Part shown: piece by piece, positions 49,380 through 58,900 of the stretch
Numbering within the stretch: the first letter of the stretch is position 1
Layout: each line of letters opens with the position of its first letter
NCBI RefSeq assembly: GCF_001543175.1
Contig: NZ_CP014161.1
Span: forward strand, 1,054,001 to 1,118,000
Direction: 5' to 3'
Length of the DNA stretch: 64,000 bases
Origin: Aerococcus urinae
Lineage (GTDB): Bacteria > Bacillota > Bacilli > Lactobacillales > Aerococcaceae
Position numbers and translations under genes: made by a program
The notes under the pieces: generated by a model
The model's input: the letters and a program-made list of their open reading frames with translations, nothing else
Told to the model about the DNA's origin: nothing
Database searches by the model: none

Positions 49380-49949
49380 ATGAAAATACTCGTCTTATCC
49401 GGCTCCAATGTGGGCCATAAAACCGAAGTAGCCGCTAAAGCTATCCTGGATATCCTAGCCAAGGACCAGTATAGTGACCATGACGTCCAATTTATTAACC
49501 TATTAGATAAGGAAATGGATTTCGCCGATGGAAGAAATTTCCTGGATTATAAGGGAGACACCTTGGAAGTCGCCCAAGCCGTTATGGAAGCTGATGTCCT
49601 CTTTATCGGGACTCCCATCTTCCAAGCTTCCATTCCCGCCTCTTTGAAGAATGTCTTTGACCTCTTACCAGAGAAAGCTTTGGAATATAAAACCGTGGGT
49701 ATCTTTGCCTCATCAGGGTCTAACCGCCACTATTTGATTCCAGAGTTGCAATTGAAACCCATCCTTAACTATATGAAGGCCAATGTCACCCCTCGCTATG
49801 TCTACCTTAGCGCCAGAGACTTTACTCTTAACGAAATTACTTCCGATGATGTGCTCTTACGTTTAGAACAATTAGTCGATGAAACCCTCACCCTAGCGAA
49901 AACCTATCAAGAAATTCAACGCATTGAAGATGAAAAGTTAGGGTTTTAA
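49380..49949 (+). CDS. NAD(P)H-dependent FMN reductase family protein
   Basis: A 189-residue flavodoxin-like protein. ILVLSGSNVGHKTEVAAKA holds the phosphate-binding loop, and LFIGTPIFQASIPASLKNVF is the FMN-binding segment of the family. It most likely supplies reduced FMN to the two upstream LLM monooxygenases. The start at 49380 has AAAGGAAAA upstream, 43 bp after the second LLM gene. It ends the operon at a large hairpin. Confidence 0.87.
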   Translation: MKILVLSGSNVGHKTEVAAKAILDILAKDQYSDHDVQFINLLDKEMDFADGRNFLDYKGDTLEVAQAVMEADVLFIGTPIFQASIPASLKNVFDLLPEKALEYKTVGIFASSGSNRHYLIPELQLKPILNYMKANVTPRYVYLSARDFTLNEITSDDVLLRLEQLVDETLTLAKTYQEIQRIEDEKLGF

Positions 49950-49952
49950 CCG

Positions 49953-50040
49953 CAAAAAAAGGCTATCCTTGTTGACAGTAACTAGAAACCTTATTAAGAA
50001 CTATGTTTTCTATATCTGTCTAAGGCATAGCCCTTTTTTA
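49953..50040. terminator. Long bidirectional hairpin between convergent genes
   Basis: GGCTAT pairs with ATAGCC, CCTT with AAGG, GACAG with CTGTC and TAGAAA with TTTCTA in nested order, with A and T runs outside. It is an about 90-nt rod, longer than a plain terminator, and serves both the LLM operon and the next minus-strand gene. Confidence 0.7.
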
Positions 50041-50044
50041 TTGT

Positions 50045-50911
50045 TTATTTTTCACCCCACCATAACTTCATCAGAGCTTGAATCCCATCATCCCCACTAA
50101 ATTCATGGGCTAGTTTTTGATAGAGGTCATAGGCCAATTGGGTTCCGGGAAGCTTAAGATCCTCTTTTTCAGCAACTTCAAGGGCAATTCTTAAGTCCTT
50201 GATAAAATGTTTAACAAAGAAGCCAGGACTATAGTCATCTTTGAGAATACGGGGACCGTATTGAGCCAGAGAAAAATTGGCAGCTGCCCCACTATTTAAA
50301 GTTTCAATGACTTGGTCTAAATTCAGGTCATTATTTTTGGCATAAGCTAACGCTTCGCACATGCCGGTCATGGTCCCAGCGATCATAATTTGGTTGGCCA
50401 TCTTAGCGTCTTGACCCTTACCAGCTGAGCCGAAATATTCGATTCGTTGGCAAAAAGTTGCCAAGACTGGTTGTAGCTGATCTAAAACGCCTTTATCACC
50501 ACCGACTAAAGTTGTTAAGCGCCCTTCTCTAGCCCCAATATCCCCTCCCGTTACCGGGGCATCGAGAACACTGACTTGACGTTTTTGTCCCTCTTGGTAA
50601 AGTTTTTTAGCTAAAGACGGACTAGAAGTAGTCATTTCAACAAAGATTTGCCCTGACTGGCAAGCTGAAAAGAGGCCTGTTTTTCCTAAATAAACCTCCT
50701 CGACATCATGAGGATAGCCTAAAATCGTGAAAACTAAATCAGATTGGTCAGCGATCTGACTTGGAGAATCAAGCCACTGAGCCCCTAGGTCAATTAAAGG
50801 CTGGGCCTTTTTCTTGGTTCGGTTATAAACATTAAGATCGTACCCTGCTTGGATTAAATGACTAGCCATGGATTTCCCCATTACTCCTAAGCCGATAAAA
50901 CCAATTTTCAT
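50045..50911 (-). CDS. NAD(P)-dependent oxidoreductase, 3-hydroxyisobutyrate dehydrogenase family
   Basis: A 288-residue beta-hydroxyacid dehydrogenase. The Rossmann motif GFIGLGVMGKSMASHL is at the N-terminus, FVEMTTSSPSLAKKL and LDAPVTGGDIGAREGRLT form the substrate region, and the catalytic lysine is in GQDAKMANQIMIAG (about residue 170). Candidates are 3-hydroxyisobutyrate, tartronate semialdehyde or glyoxylate/succinic semialdehyde as substrate; sequence does not decide. Monocistronic. Confidence 0.88.
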   Translation of the reverse strand: MKIGFIGLGVMGKSMASHLIQAGYDLNVYNRTKKKAQPLIDLGAQWLDSPSQIADQSDLVFTILGYPHDVEEVYLGKTGLFSACQSGQIFVEMTTSSPSLAKKLYQEGQKRQVSVLDAPVTGGDIGAREGRLTTLVGGDKGVLDQLQPVLATFCQRIEYFGSAGKGQDAKMANQIMIAGTMTGMCEALAYAKNNDLNLDQVIETLNSGAAANFSLAQYGPRILKDDYSPGFFVKHFIKDLRIALEVAEKEDLKLPGTQLAYDLYQKLAHEFSGDDGIQALMKLWWGEK

Positions 50912-51095
50912 CTAAAGACACCCTTTCTCCTAACAATGATTTTTATTCTAATAATAGTTTACCATTGGCTTTTATGTTTTGCTCTCTTCTCTCTAATATG
51001 AATGAGCCAATTTTTTGATCTTATTGTATATTTTTGATAAGGTTAATATATTCAAAAATAAATTGACAAAATATTTTGACAAAGGAGACGATGAA

Positions 51096-51617
51096 ATGAC
51101 TGAAAATCAACAAGGCGTAAAATGGGGCGACCTCATTGTTGGGATTATTTTTATTATCTTAGCCATTATTAGTTTTAGAAACCCGGGAGTGAGTTTAGTA
51201 AGTTTAATTTACTTTTATGCGGCCGGAGCAATTGTCTCTGGGATCATGAATCTCTACACTCGCCACCAATTACGTCAAGTCAGTGACCAAAATTATACGG
51301 TCATGTTAATTGTGGGAATTTTAAATTTAATTATCGGGGTTATTTTATTTTTCAATGTGGAAATCGGTTTCCTAACCATTCCTTTTCTAGTAGCCATTTG
51401 GTTTATTTCTGAAGGAATCGGTCTCTTAACTTCCAGTTCCCTGGTTGGTTTTGTAAGTCCTGTGGGGAAAGGATTATCCATTTTCCTCGGTATTGTTGGG
51501 ATTATCGTTGCTATTTCGATCTTCTTTAATCCTCTATCCGCATACTTTACAGTAGTCTTCTTGATTGGTGCTTACTTCTTATTTGCGGGTATTGCACACA
51601 TTATCCGTGCCCTATAA
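51096..51617 (+). CDS. DUF308 (HdeD-like) membrane protein
   Basis: A 173-residue protein with six hydrophobic helices arranged as three similar pairs, the layout of DUF308/HdeD proteins, which are linked to acid resistance in enterobacteria but of unknown role in Gram-positives. The start MTENQQGVKWGDL at 51096 has AAAGGAGA upstream; the frame is open 81 bases further but without an SD. Monocistronic, ending at a bidirectional terminator. Confidence 0.8.
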   Translation: MTENQQGVKWGDLIVGIIFIILAIISFRNPGVSLVSLIYFYAAGAIVSGIMNLYTRHQLRQVSDQNYTVMLIVGILNLIIGVILFFNVEIGFLTIPFLVAIWFISEGIGLLTSSSLVGFVSPVGKGLSIFLGIVGIIVAISIFFNPLSAYFTVVFLIGAYFLFAGIAHIIRAL

Positions 51618-51647
51618 TATTTGATAAGTAAATTTGAACAATTTAAA

Positions 51648-51690
51648 AGCGAACTTTGCTCTTTCATAGAGCAGGGTTCGCCTTTTTTAT
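51648..51690. terminator. Bidirectional terminator between the DUF308 and TetR genes
   Basis: GCGAAC pairs with GTTCGC and TGCTC with GAGCA in one stem, followed by six T on the plus strand and preceded by A. Confidence 0.85.
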
Positions 51691-52260
51691 TTAATCATAA
51701 AGATAACGATCGATAAAGTCAGTAAGGAGCAAGATATCAAGATCTCCCTGCATAATTTGATTAATAAAGATGCCAAACAAGAAGTCAACCACTTGTTCTG
51801 CTGAGTGCTTAGCAAAAGCTTGATCGCGGATATTAGGGTCATCCTTTAAACACTGAAGGAGGTAATTTTTTAAATGTTTAATATAATGGTCCATTTTGGC
51901 ATTAGCTTGGCCTTTTTGTGCTTGCGAAAATACCAGGGTATGCTGGGAGAAGAAATGAGGATACTTCTTGGCACCAGCAGCCAATAGCTGGTAAAGGTTT
52001 AAAAAGGCTTGGGATAAGGGCTGGCTCGCCCGATTCACGTGTTCAGACTGGTCAGGAATTAAAATATCCCGCCACACCGCTGCCACAGTTTGCAACAATA
52101 AGTCATTCTTATCTTCAAAATAGTTATATAAGACCCCTAAGGAAATCTGACAACGCTTGGCTAAACGGCGCATATTGACTGCTTGGATTCCCTCTTCTTG
52201 GACCAATTCTAAGGCAACTTTTAAAATTTCTTGACTTGAACTGACTTTACGATTAACCAC
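51691..52260 (-). CDS. TetR/AcrR-family transcriptional regulator
   Basis: A 189-residue regulator. The N-terminal HTH spans about residues 27-47 (NMRRLAKRCQISLGVLYNYF) and the C-terminal ligand domain is unassigned. It follows gor by about 120 bp on the same strand, but a terminator lies between, so control of gor or of the convergent DUF308 gene is only possible, not shown. Confidence 0.9.
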   Translation of the reverse strand: MVNRKVSSSQEILKVALELVQEEGIQAVNMRRLAKRCQISLGVLYNYFEDKNDLLLQTVAAVWRDILIPDQSEHVNRASQPLSQAFLNLYQLLAAGAKKYPHFFSQHTLVFSQAQKGQANAKMDHYIKHLKNYLLQCLKDDPNIRDQAFAKHSAEQVVDFLFGIFINQIMQGDLDILLLTDFIDRYLYD

Positions 52261-52336
52261 GATATACCACTTCTCCTAGAACATATGTCATGTTTTCATT
52301 ATTTTACCATCTAAGCCCACTTGACTCAAAAACAAA

Positions 52337-52358
52337 AAAGCTGGGATTTTCTCCCAGC
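52337..52358 (-). terminator. Terminator after gor
   Basis: GCTGGGA (52340-52346) pairs with TCCCAGC (52352-52358), followed by a six-T run on the minus strand. Confidence 0.85.
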
Positions 52359-52381
52359 CAGATTCAAAACATTAAGCAGGC

Positions 52382-53734
52382 TTAACGCATGGTAACAAAT
52401 TCTTCCGCTCCAGTTGGATGGAGGGCAATGGTTTGATCAAATTGCTTCTTAGTTGCCCCCATCGTGATAGCAACCGCAAAGCCTTGTAACATTTCATCAG
52501 CACCAAAGCCAATCCCATGGAGACCGATGATCTTTTCTTCATCACCGAGGCAAACCAGTTTCATATAGATATTTTCCCGGTTAGAGGTCATTCCTGAGAT
52601 CATTGAGGTAAAGTTGGTATCGTAAGTGGTAATTTTTTGGCCTTCAAAAGCTTCTTTAGCCGCTTCCTCGGTGTAGCCCATGGTAATGATTGGTGGGTGA
52701 GCAAAAACAATGGAAGGGACCATATTATAGTCTAAATAGAAGGGATCTTGACCATTAAATAGATGATCTGATAGAGTCCGCCCCACCTTAATAGCTACTG
52801 GAGTTAATTCCACCTTACCAATCACATCACCAAAGGCATAGACCTTATCAGCGGTGGTGTTGTGGTAGTCATCGACCTTAATATAGCCCTTGTCTGTTAA
52901 TTCAATAGAGGTGTTCTCCAGGCCGATATTCTCTGTATTGGGTTGGCGACCAATAGCATAAAGGACCCGGTCACTAACGACTTCATCATCTTCTTTAAAG
53001 ATGGTTCTAAGAGTTCCATCTTCCGTTTTCTCAATTTTTGTCACGTTATGGTTGCTGAGCACGGTAATGCCCTGTTTCTTCATATTTTCCATTAGCGATT
53101 CGGTGATCTTAGGTTCATATTGGCGGAGAGGCGTTTCATGGCGAACGGCTAGAGTCACATCCACCCCAAATTCTCGTAGCATACCAGCCATTTCCACAGC
53201 GATATAGCCAGCACCCACAATCAGTAAGGATTCTGGAAGCTCATCCCAGTTAAAGACGTCATCACTCACATCCACTAAGTCAATGCCAGGAATGCCTTCA
53301 GGTAAGGCAGGACGGCCACCAGTGAGGACACTAATATGTTCGCCGTAAAATTGTTCGCCATCGACTTCCACAATATGGTCTTCAACAAACTTAGCATAAC
53401 CCTTTTTATAATGGGTTCCCCGGCTTTCAAAGCCCTTGAAGTAAGAATTATGAACCCGGTCAATATATTCATTCCGGTGTTTTTTCAAAGTTTGAAAATC
53501 AAAGTTCTTCAAGGGCGCATCAATTCCGTAATCAGGGGCATAGTCTCTTAGTAATTCCAGAATATGGGCGCCATACCACATCCCTTTTTTAGGGACGCAG
53601 CCCCGGTTGACACAGGTCCCGCCGACTTCATCTTTTTCAATGATGAGGGTTTTGGCTCCATATTCAGCGGCCCGGTTAGCAGAAGCAATCCCAGCGCTAC
53701 CGCCACCGATAACTATATAATCAAATCTTTCCAT
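52382..53734 (-). CDS. gor: Glutathione-disulfide reductase
   Basis: A 450-residue FAD disulfide oxidoreductase. IGGGSAGIASANRAAEYG binds FAD; the redox pair is Cys41/Cys46 in GGTCVNRGCVPKK; the NADPH motif is LLIVGAGYIAVEMAG with a downstream arginine region; HPTGAEE near the C-terminus holds the catalytic His-Glu. The CVNRGCVPKK form fits glutathione rather than lipoamide reductase. Its start lies inside the end of the upstream gene (22-bp overlap), so the two are translated together. Confidence 0.92.
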   Translation of the reverse strand: MERFDYIVIGGGSAGIASANRAAEYGAKTLIIEKDEVGGTCVNRGCVPKKGMWYGAHILELLRDYAPDYGIDAPLKNFDFQTLKKHRNEYIDRVHNSYFKGFESRGTHYKKGYAKFVEDHIVEVDGEQFYGEHISVLTGGRPALPEGIPGIDLVDVSDDVFNWDELPESLLIVGAGYIAVEMAGMLREFGVDVTLAVRHETPLRQYEPKITESLMENMKKQGITVLSNHNVTKIEKTEDGTLRTIFKEDDEVVSDRVLYAIGRQPNTENIGLENTSIELTDKGYIKVDDYHNTTADKVYAFGDVIGKVELTPVAIKVGRTLSDHLFNGQDPFYLDYNMVPSIVFAHPPIITMGYTEEAAKEAFEGQKITTYDTNFTSMISGMTSNRENIYMKLVCLGDEEKIIGLHGIGFGADEMLQGFAVAITMGATKKQFDQTIALHPTGAEEFVTMR

Positions 53735-54405
53735 TCATTAAAATCCTTTCCTAGAAAACGACGTTTCTCTTGAGCTTCTTTAACGGCTTGATGCGCTTGG
53801 TAAGCCCGACTTGGAATAAAGTCAATGCCTTGTTTTCTTTGCAGTTGATTTATTTTGTATGCATCACTAATATAAACATCCGCCGCCACTTGCTCCTCTT
53901 CTGCTAAATAACAGTAGGTCAAGCTTTGACTAGCAGGAACTTCAACCTGACTACGTCCTTGGTTATCATAGGCTAAATAGAAGAGTTGGCCAGCTGAATT
54001 ATATCTATAGGCATAGACCACAATCCAATGGTTGCCATAGCTACTTTTAAGCGGTTTTTGTAGGCCTACAATAAATGGACCATACCCTTGGTCTATCAAA
54101 TCAGGCAAATTAATCTCAGTCAGTAATCCAGCCTTGACTTGATAAGGCATCTTGTCACAGAACATGGATAAAGCTAAGGCGATATCCCAAATAAAACTTC
54201 CACGATAAGGTCGCTTATCATCAACAATTTCTTTAAAACCTGCTACTAAAGTGTCCTTATCTAAGTCGACCCCAGTGTCTTTGAGGGTATGATAATGTAC
54301 CAGCACACTACAGCAGTAGGATCCACAAATTCCTGGACTGCTAGAGTTCTTCCAGGATCGATAGCGATTAAACGCCTTGGGATCCAAGCCTTTCCAATCT
54401 GTCAT
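53713..54405 (-). CDS. Candidate C39-like cysteine peptidase of unknown role
   Basis: A 230-residue cytoplasmic protein (no signal peptide or membrane helix). SSPGICGSYCCSVLVHYHTL (Cys27) resembles the catalytic CGP.C block of C39-like and papain-like peptidases, YGNHWIVVYAY (about residue 126) the histidine strand, and LAYDNQG the third acidic/amide position. Assignment is by motif order only. A family hit could show a different transglutaminase-like use. It precedes and overlaps gor, suggesting work on thiol- or glutathione-linked substrates; that link is inference. Confidence 0.6.
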   Translation of the reverse strand: MTDWKGLDPKAFNRYRSWKNSSSPGICGSYCCSVLVHYHTLKDTGVDLDKDTLVAGFKEIVDDKRPYRGSFIWDIALALSMFCDKMPYQVKAGLLTEINLPDLIDQGYGPFIVGLQKPLKSSYGNHWIVVYAYRYNSAGQLFYLAYDNQGRSQVEVPASQSLTYCYLAEEEQVAADVYISDAYKINQLQRKQGIDFIPSRAYQAHQAVKEAQEKRRFLGKDFNEWKDLII

Positions 54406-54432
54406 TCTACTCGCCTCTTTCTATATAAGTTT

Positions 54433-54441
54433 ATTCTAGCA
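54433..54441 (-). promoter_or_regulatory. Extended -10 promoter of the peptidase-gor pair
   Basis: Minus strand TGCTAGAAT (-10 at 54433-54438), about 30 bp upstream of the start codon. A weak cre-like ACGAAAGCGCTCAA lies 20 bp further upstream. Confidence 0.4.
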
Positions 54442-54521
54442 TGTTTATTGTCGATCTAAAACGAAAGCGCTCAATCACTTATAAATAATTTTAAAAAATT
54501 AGCTAAAGATGCTTAAAATGA

Positions 54522-54550
54522 TTGTAATTTAAGCTGATTTAGGCTAAAGT
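54522..54550 (+). promoter_or_regulatory. Candidate promoter of the O-antigen-ligase-like gene
   Basis: -35 TTGTAA (54522-54527), 17-bp spacer, -10 TAAAGT (54545-54550); each box has two mismatches. Confidence 0.4.
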
Positions 54551-54580
54551 TTAAAGGATTGATACTCTTTCTGAAAGTAG

Positions 54581-55786
54581 GTGACTTACTTGCTAGAAGA
54601 TGGCAAAGCCTTCTTACCAGGAGCAATTCAATCCATACTGATGACCATCTTATTGGTCAGCCTGTTCTTTCCATTTTATATAACCATTGTTGTTTTTGGG
54701 GTTGTTTTTATCTTGTTGTTGGCAACAGGAATGCTATCGGCCAAACACTGGCCAAATGACTCTTTAATCACAAGTTTATTTTCCTTCCCTTTTTATGCCT
54801 TTTTAATCTCTATTGTGCATGAAAATTGGGTAGGTGGACTGATCTCAGTTGGTTTATTAATTGCCCTTATTTATTCGATTTACTACACTAAACAGGTGCG
54901 ACCGGAATATCTTTCTGAAATCGTAAATATTACTTTAATTGCAAGTATTATCATTTTTATCTTTACCCTCTTAGAGCACTTTAATATCATCTCAGAATGG
55001 GATTATACCTTTATTTCTCCCGCCATGAATAAGGTGCACCCTGACCGGGTAGAGGCTACATTTTTTAACCCCAATTATTTCGCCATGATGCTGGAATTCT
55101 TCATTGTTATCGCCATGTATCGAATGAAGACTACTAAGCACTTAGCTAAAAAATTAACCTGTCTCTTTTTAATTGCTTGTAATTTACTGGCCATCGTTTA
55201 CACCGGTTGCCGCACCAGTGCCATCGTGATTATTGGTGCTTCCTATGTTTTCTTTTATGTAATTGGCTATAAGAAAACCGCCATTTATTCCCTACTAGGT
55301 CTGAGTATCTTAGGACTCATTGCTTGGGGGATGGGTCTTATGCCCCGCTTCGATGACTTGGCTTATGCCTTTTCCGACCGTTTTGACATCTGGCAAACCG
55401 GCTGGCAGGCCTTTAAGGATAATGTTTGGTTTGGCCAAGGTCCCTTAACCTATATGCATGTATACAGTGAATACACCACCAAGTATACCCAGCATGCCCA
55501 TAATATTTTTCTGGATACGCTCTTATCTTACGGTATCATCGGGTCTAGCCTTCTGGTCTATCCCCTTTACCGTCTAGGAAAGATGCTCAATGAAATGCGG
55601 CGATATTCAAGTATTCGTCCCGAACTGGCCTTAATTTGTAGTTTACTCAGTGTGGTTTTAATCCACGGTCTAACAGATGTTACTATCTTTTGGATCCAAA
55701 CTGCTGGCCTACTCATGGCCATTGTATTGGTAGGGCCTAATCTCCTTAAAAGCGCAAAGGAAAAAGCCAACCACTTAGAACAATAG
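54581..55786 (+). CDS. O-antigen ligase/polymerase-like membrane protein
   Basis: A 401-residue protein with about ten hydrophobic helices and a Wzy_C-type segment with HAHNIFLDTLLSYGIIG near residues 305-321, after GQGPLTYMHVYSEYTTKYT. This superfamily joins or polymerizes glycans on the outer face of the membrane. In Gram-positives such lone genes may act on teichoic acids, polysaccharide or glycoprotein glycans; the substrate is unknown. The start is GTG at 54581, or TTG at 54590, which has the better SD (AGGTGA). No glycan gene cluster is around it. Confidence 0.75.
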   Translation: MTYLLEDGKAFLPGAIQSILMTILLVSLFFPFYITIVVFGVVFILLLATGMLSAKHWPNDSLITSLFSFPFYAFLISIVHENWVGGLISVGLLIALIYSIYYTKQVRPEYLSEIVNITLIASIIIFIFTLLEHFNIISEWDYTFISPAMNKVHPDRVEATFFNPNYFAMMLEFFIVIAMYRMKTTKHLAKKLTCLFLIACNLLAIVYTGCRTSAIVIIGASYVFFYVIGYKKTAIYSLLGLSILGLIAWGMGLMPRFDDLAYAFSDRFDIWQTGWQAFKDNVWFGQGPLTYMHVYSEYTTKYTQHAHNIFLDTLLSYGIIGSSLLVYPLYRLGKMLNEMRRYSSIRPELALICSLLSVVLIHGLTDVTIFWIQTAGLLMAIVLVGPNLLKSAKEKANHLEQ

Positions 55787-55803
55787 AAAATCATTTCAAC
55801 ACG

Positions 55804-55846
55804 AAAAGGAGCTCAATTTACTGACAGTAGATTGAGCTCCTTTTTT
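55804..55846 (+). terminator. Terminator after the O-antigen-ligase-like gene
   Basis: AAAAGGAGCTCAAT pairs with ATTGAGCTCCTTTT across a 13-nt loop, ending in T. Confidence 0.9.
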
Positions 55847-55865
55847 ATTACCCTTAATACAATAT

Positions 55866-55893
55866 AAAAAAGCACCCCGCTATGCGAGGTGCT
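55866..55893 (-). terminator. Terminator of the large adhesin gene
   Basis: AGCACC-x-CGC pairs with GCG-x-GGTGCT (55871-55893), followed by a six-T run on the minus strand. Confidence 0.85.
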
Positions 55894-55917
55894 AGAAGAG
55901 GAGCTAATCAGTGACGA

Positions 55918-58900
55918 TTAGTCTTCTTTTTTCTTTTTACCTAAAGCCAGGATGGAACCTGCTCCGATTAAAGCAAGAGCTAATGAGCTTGCGTAGCCTG
56001 CTACTGCACCAGTTTGTGGCAGTTGGGAATGAGCCTTAGCAGGAGCCGATTGAGTCTTACTATTATCGTCAGCGGTATGATCTTGAGTCTTCACAGAAAC
56101 TGTCTTGTCGTCTGCTTTAACAGGGTCAACATCGGCTTCTGGTTCTTGATCAGGTGTTGCTTCATCTTCAACTTCAGGTTTTTCTTCTGGCTGGGGTTCA
56201 GGTTGAGGTGTTGGAACTGGTGTCACACCAGAGCCAGCTTTTTCTTCAACCGTAACGGAAACTGTTACCGTTTCACTTGAACCATCAGGATAGGTAACGA
56301 TGACAGATTTGTCAATCTTATCGCCTGGTTTAGCATCTGCTGGAACTTCGACAACGACTGCGCCAGTTTCGGGATCAACCGTGATGCCGTTTTCGCCAGC
56401 GCCGGGTTGGAAGCTGGTGCCAGCTGGTGGGTTGACCTCTTTACCGTCTTCATCCTTGAAAATCGGTTCGCCGACTTTCACCTTGGTGCCTGGTTGACCG
56501 GTACCTGGTTTGTATTCAGGCTCGTAGATGTCCTTGTCTTGCTTGCTTGCTGGTGTATGGCCAGTAACGGTAGTTTCGACAGGGGTGCCGGTCCGGGTTT
56601 CCACACTACCATCTGGATTGGTGTAGTCCTTGGATGGGAAGATGGTAATGCTGTCGCCCGTTCCTTGACGAGGAACTTCGATGGTAAAGTCACCATTATC
56701 GTCAGAAGTGCCGGTGCCTATGGTATTACCGTCCTTGTCTTTGACTTCAATGGTCGTATTTGGAACGGTCGTTTTCCCGGTCACAGTGGTCTTGTCTGAA
56801 CCGGGTTCGTTCTTAGCCCCTGGGTTGGTAATTTGTGGGGTTTCCTTAACGACAGTTTCAGCGCCACCTTGAGGATTGCCTTGGTCGTCTGTGACAGGCT
56901 TGAAGTTGCCTTGGTCATTCTTCTTACCAGGAACAATACTAATCTTGTCACCAGGATTTTGTTTTGGTACATCGATCTTAATATTACCGTCTTCATCTGA
57001 CTTACCAGTGCCGATGGTATTGCCATCCTTGTCCTTGACTTCCACATCGGTATTTGGCGTGGTCTTGCCAGTCACGGTCGTGGTGTCCTTGCCAGGTTGG
57101 TTTTCAGCGCCTGGTTCGGTGACACGTGGGAAGCTGTCTTCATCCTTGGAATCCGTTCCGCGGTCTTTTTCTTCCTGGTCGGTCCAGCCGTCGTTATCAT
57201 CATCCTTGTCACCTTGGTCGATGCCTGGAACATTTGGATTGTTTGGATCCTCTGGCATGCCGGAATCCTTGTCAGGCAGACCGTCCTTGTCCGTGTCGCG
57301 GTAAACGGTGATAGTTGATTCAGCCGTTACAGGATTGCCGTCTGCATCGGCAATTGGCTTGCCATCCTTATCTAAGACAGAAACTTCAACCGTAATGGTC
57401 CGAGTTTCTTCTTCAGGAGCCCAGTCCGTAATCTCAGGACTACCGGTTACTTGACCAGTTTCTGGGTCCACGGTCAGACCTGGATAGTTGTTTTGGCCAT
57501 CGATAGTCACCTTAACGCTGCCACCTTCTGGCACATTATCGGCTTGAGGCGTTACAGGTGTAATGTCCTTGCCTTCGAGAGCATTTTGTGACTTCGGTGT
57601 CACTTCCACGCTGACTACAGCAGGAGCATCTTCAGTGACAGTCGTTTCGACAGGGTCACCGGTCCGGGTTTCTGTCGAGCCGTCTGGGTTGGTGTAATCC
57701 TTAGATGGGATCACAGAAACCTTGTCGCCGCCTTCTTGACGAGGAACTTCGATGGTAAAGTCGCCGTTTTCGTCAGAGTTACCGGTGCCGATAGTCTTGC
57801 CGTCCTTGTCCTTCACTTCAACCTTAGAGTTTGGAACGCTGGTCTTGCCGGTGACGGTGGTCTTGTCTGAACCAGGTTCATTCTTGGCCCCTGGGTTGGT
57901 GATTTGTGGGGTTTCCTTGACTACAGTTTCAGCCCCACCTTGAGGATTGCCTTGGTCATCCTTGACTGGTGTAAAGTTACCTTGGTCATCCTTCTTGCCA
58001 GGGATGATGGTGACTTTATCGCCAGGATTTTGCTTAGGCACGTCGATCTTGACATTGCCTTGGTCGTCGGAAGTGCCGGTGCCGATGGTGTTTCCATCCT
58101 TGTCCTTAACTTCCACATCCGTATTTGGCGTGGTCTTGCCAGTTACCGTCGTGGTGTCCTTACCTGGCTCATTTTCAGCGCCGGGTTCGGTGACACGTGG
58201 GAAGCTGTCTTCATCCTTGGAATCGGTGCCGCGATCTTTTTCTTCCTGGTCGGTCCAGCCGTCGTTGTCGTCGTCCTTGTCGCCTTGGTCGATACCTGGA
58301 ACAGTTGGATTGTTTGGATCTTCTGGCATACCTGTATCCTTGTCAGGTTGGCCGTCCTTGTCGGTGTCGCGGTAAACGGTGATAGTTGATTCAGCCGTTA
58401 CAGGATTGCCGTCTGCATCACGGACTGGTTGGCCGTCTTTATCTAGGACAGAAACTTCAACCGTAATGGTCCGAGTTTCTTCTTCAGGTGTCCAGTCGGT
58501 GATTTCCGGTTGTCCGGTTACTTGGCCCGTTTCTGGATCCACAGTCAGACCTGGATAGTTGTCTTGGCCATCGATAGTCACTTTAACGCTGCCGCCTTCT
58601 GGTACATTGTCCGCTTGTGGTGTCACTGGGGTAATGTCCTTACCTTCCAGGGCGTTTTGTGACTTCGGAGTCACTTCCACGCTAGTTTCAGCAGGGGCCT
58701 CTTCCGCATTTGGATTGGTCACGGTCACTTTGACGGTCCGTTGGATGGCTTCGTCAGTTGGTTGACCTTGAGCATCCTTTTGACCGGTACCAGTTGAGGT
58801 AATTTCAACAGGGATTTCCACGACTTTTTCTTTTTCGCCGGCTTGGAAGTCCACGGTCGGGGTGCCGACTAAGTTGCCGTCTTCATCCACTGATAGACCG

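Noticed and set aside
52382-53734. Calling the reductase dihydrolipoamide dehydrogenase
   Set aside because: The redox motif is GGTCVNRGCVPKK, typical of glutathione reductase, and no pyruvate dehydrogenase genes are nearby.
56542-58683. CRISPR-like repetition
   Set aside because: The repeats are long, in frame and coding; there are no short repeats with unique spacers and no cas genes in the window.
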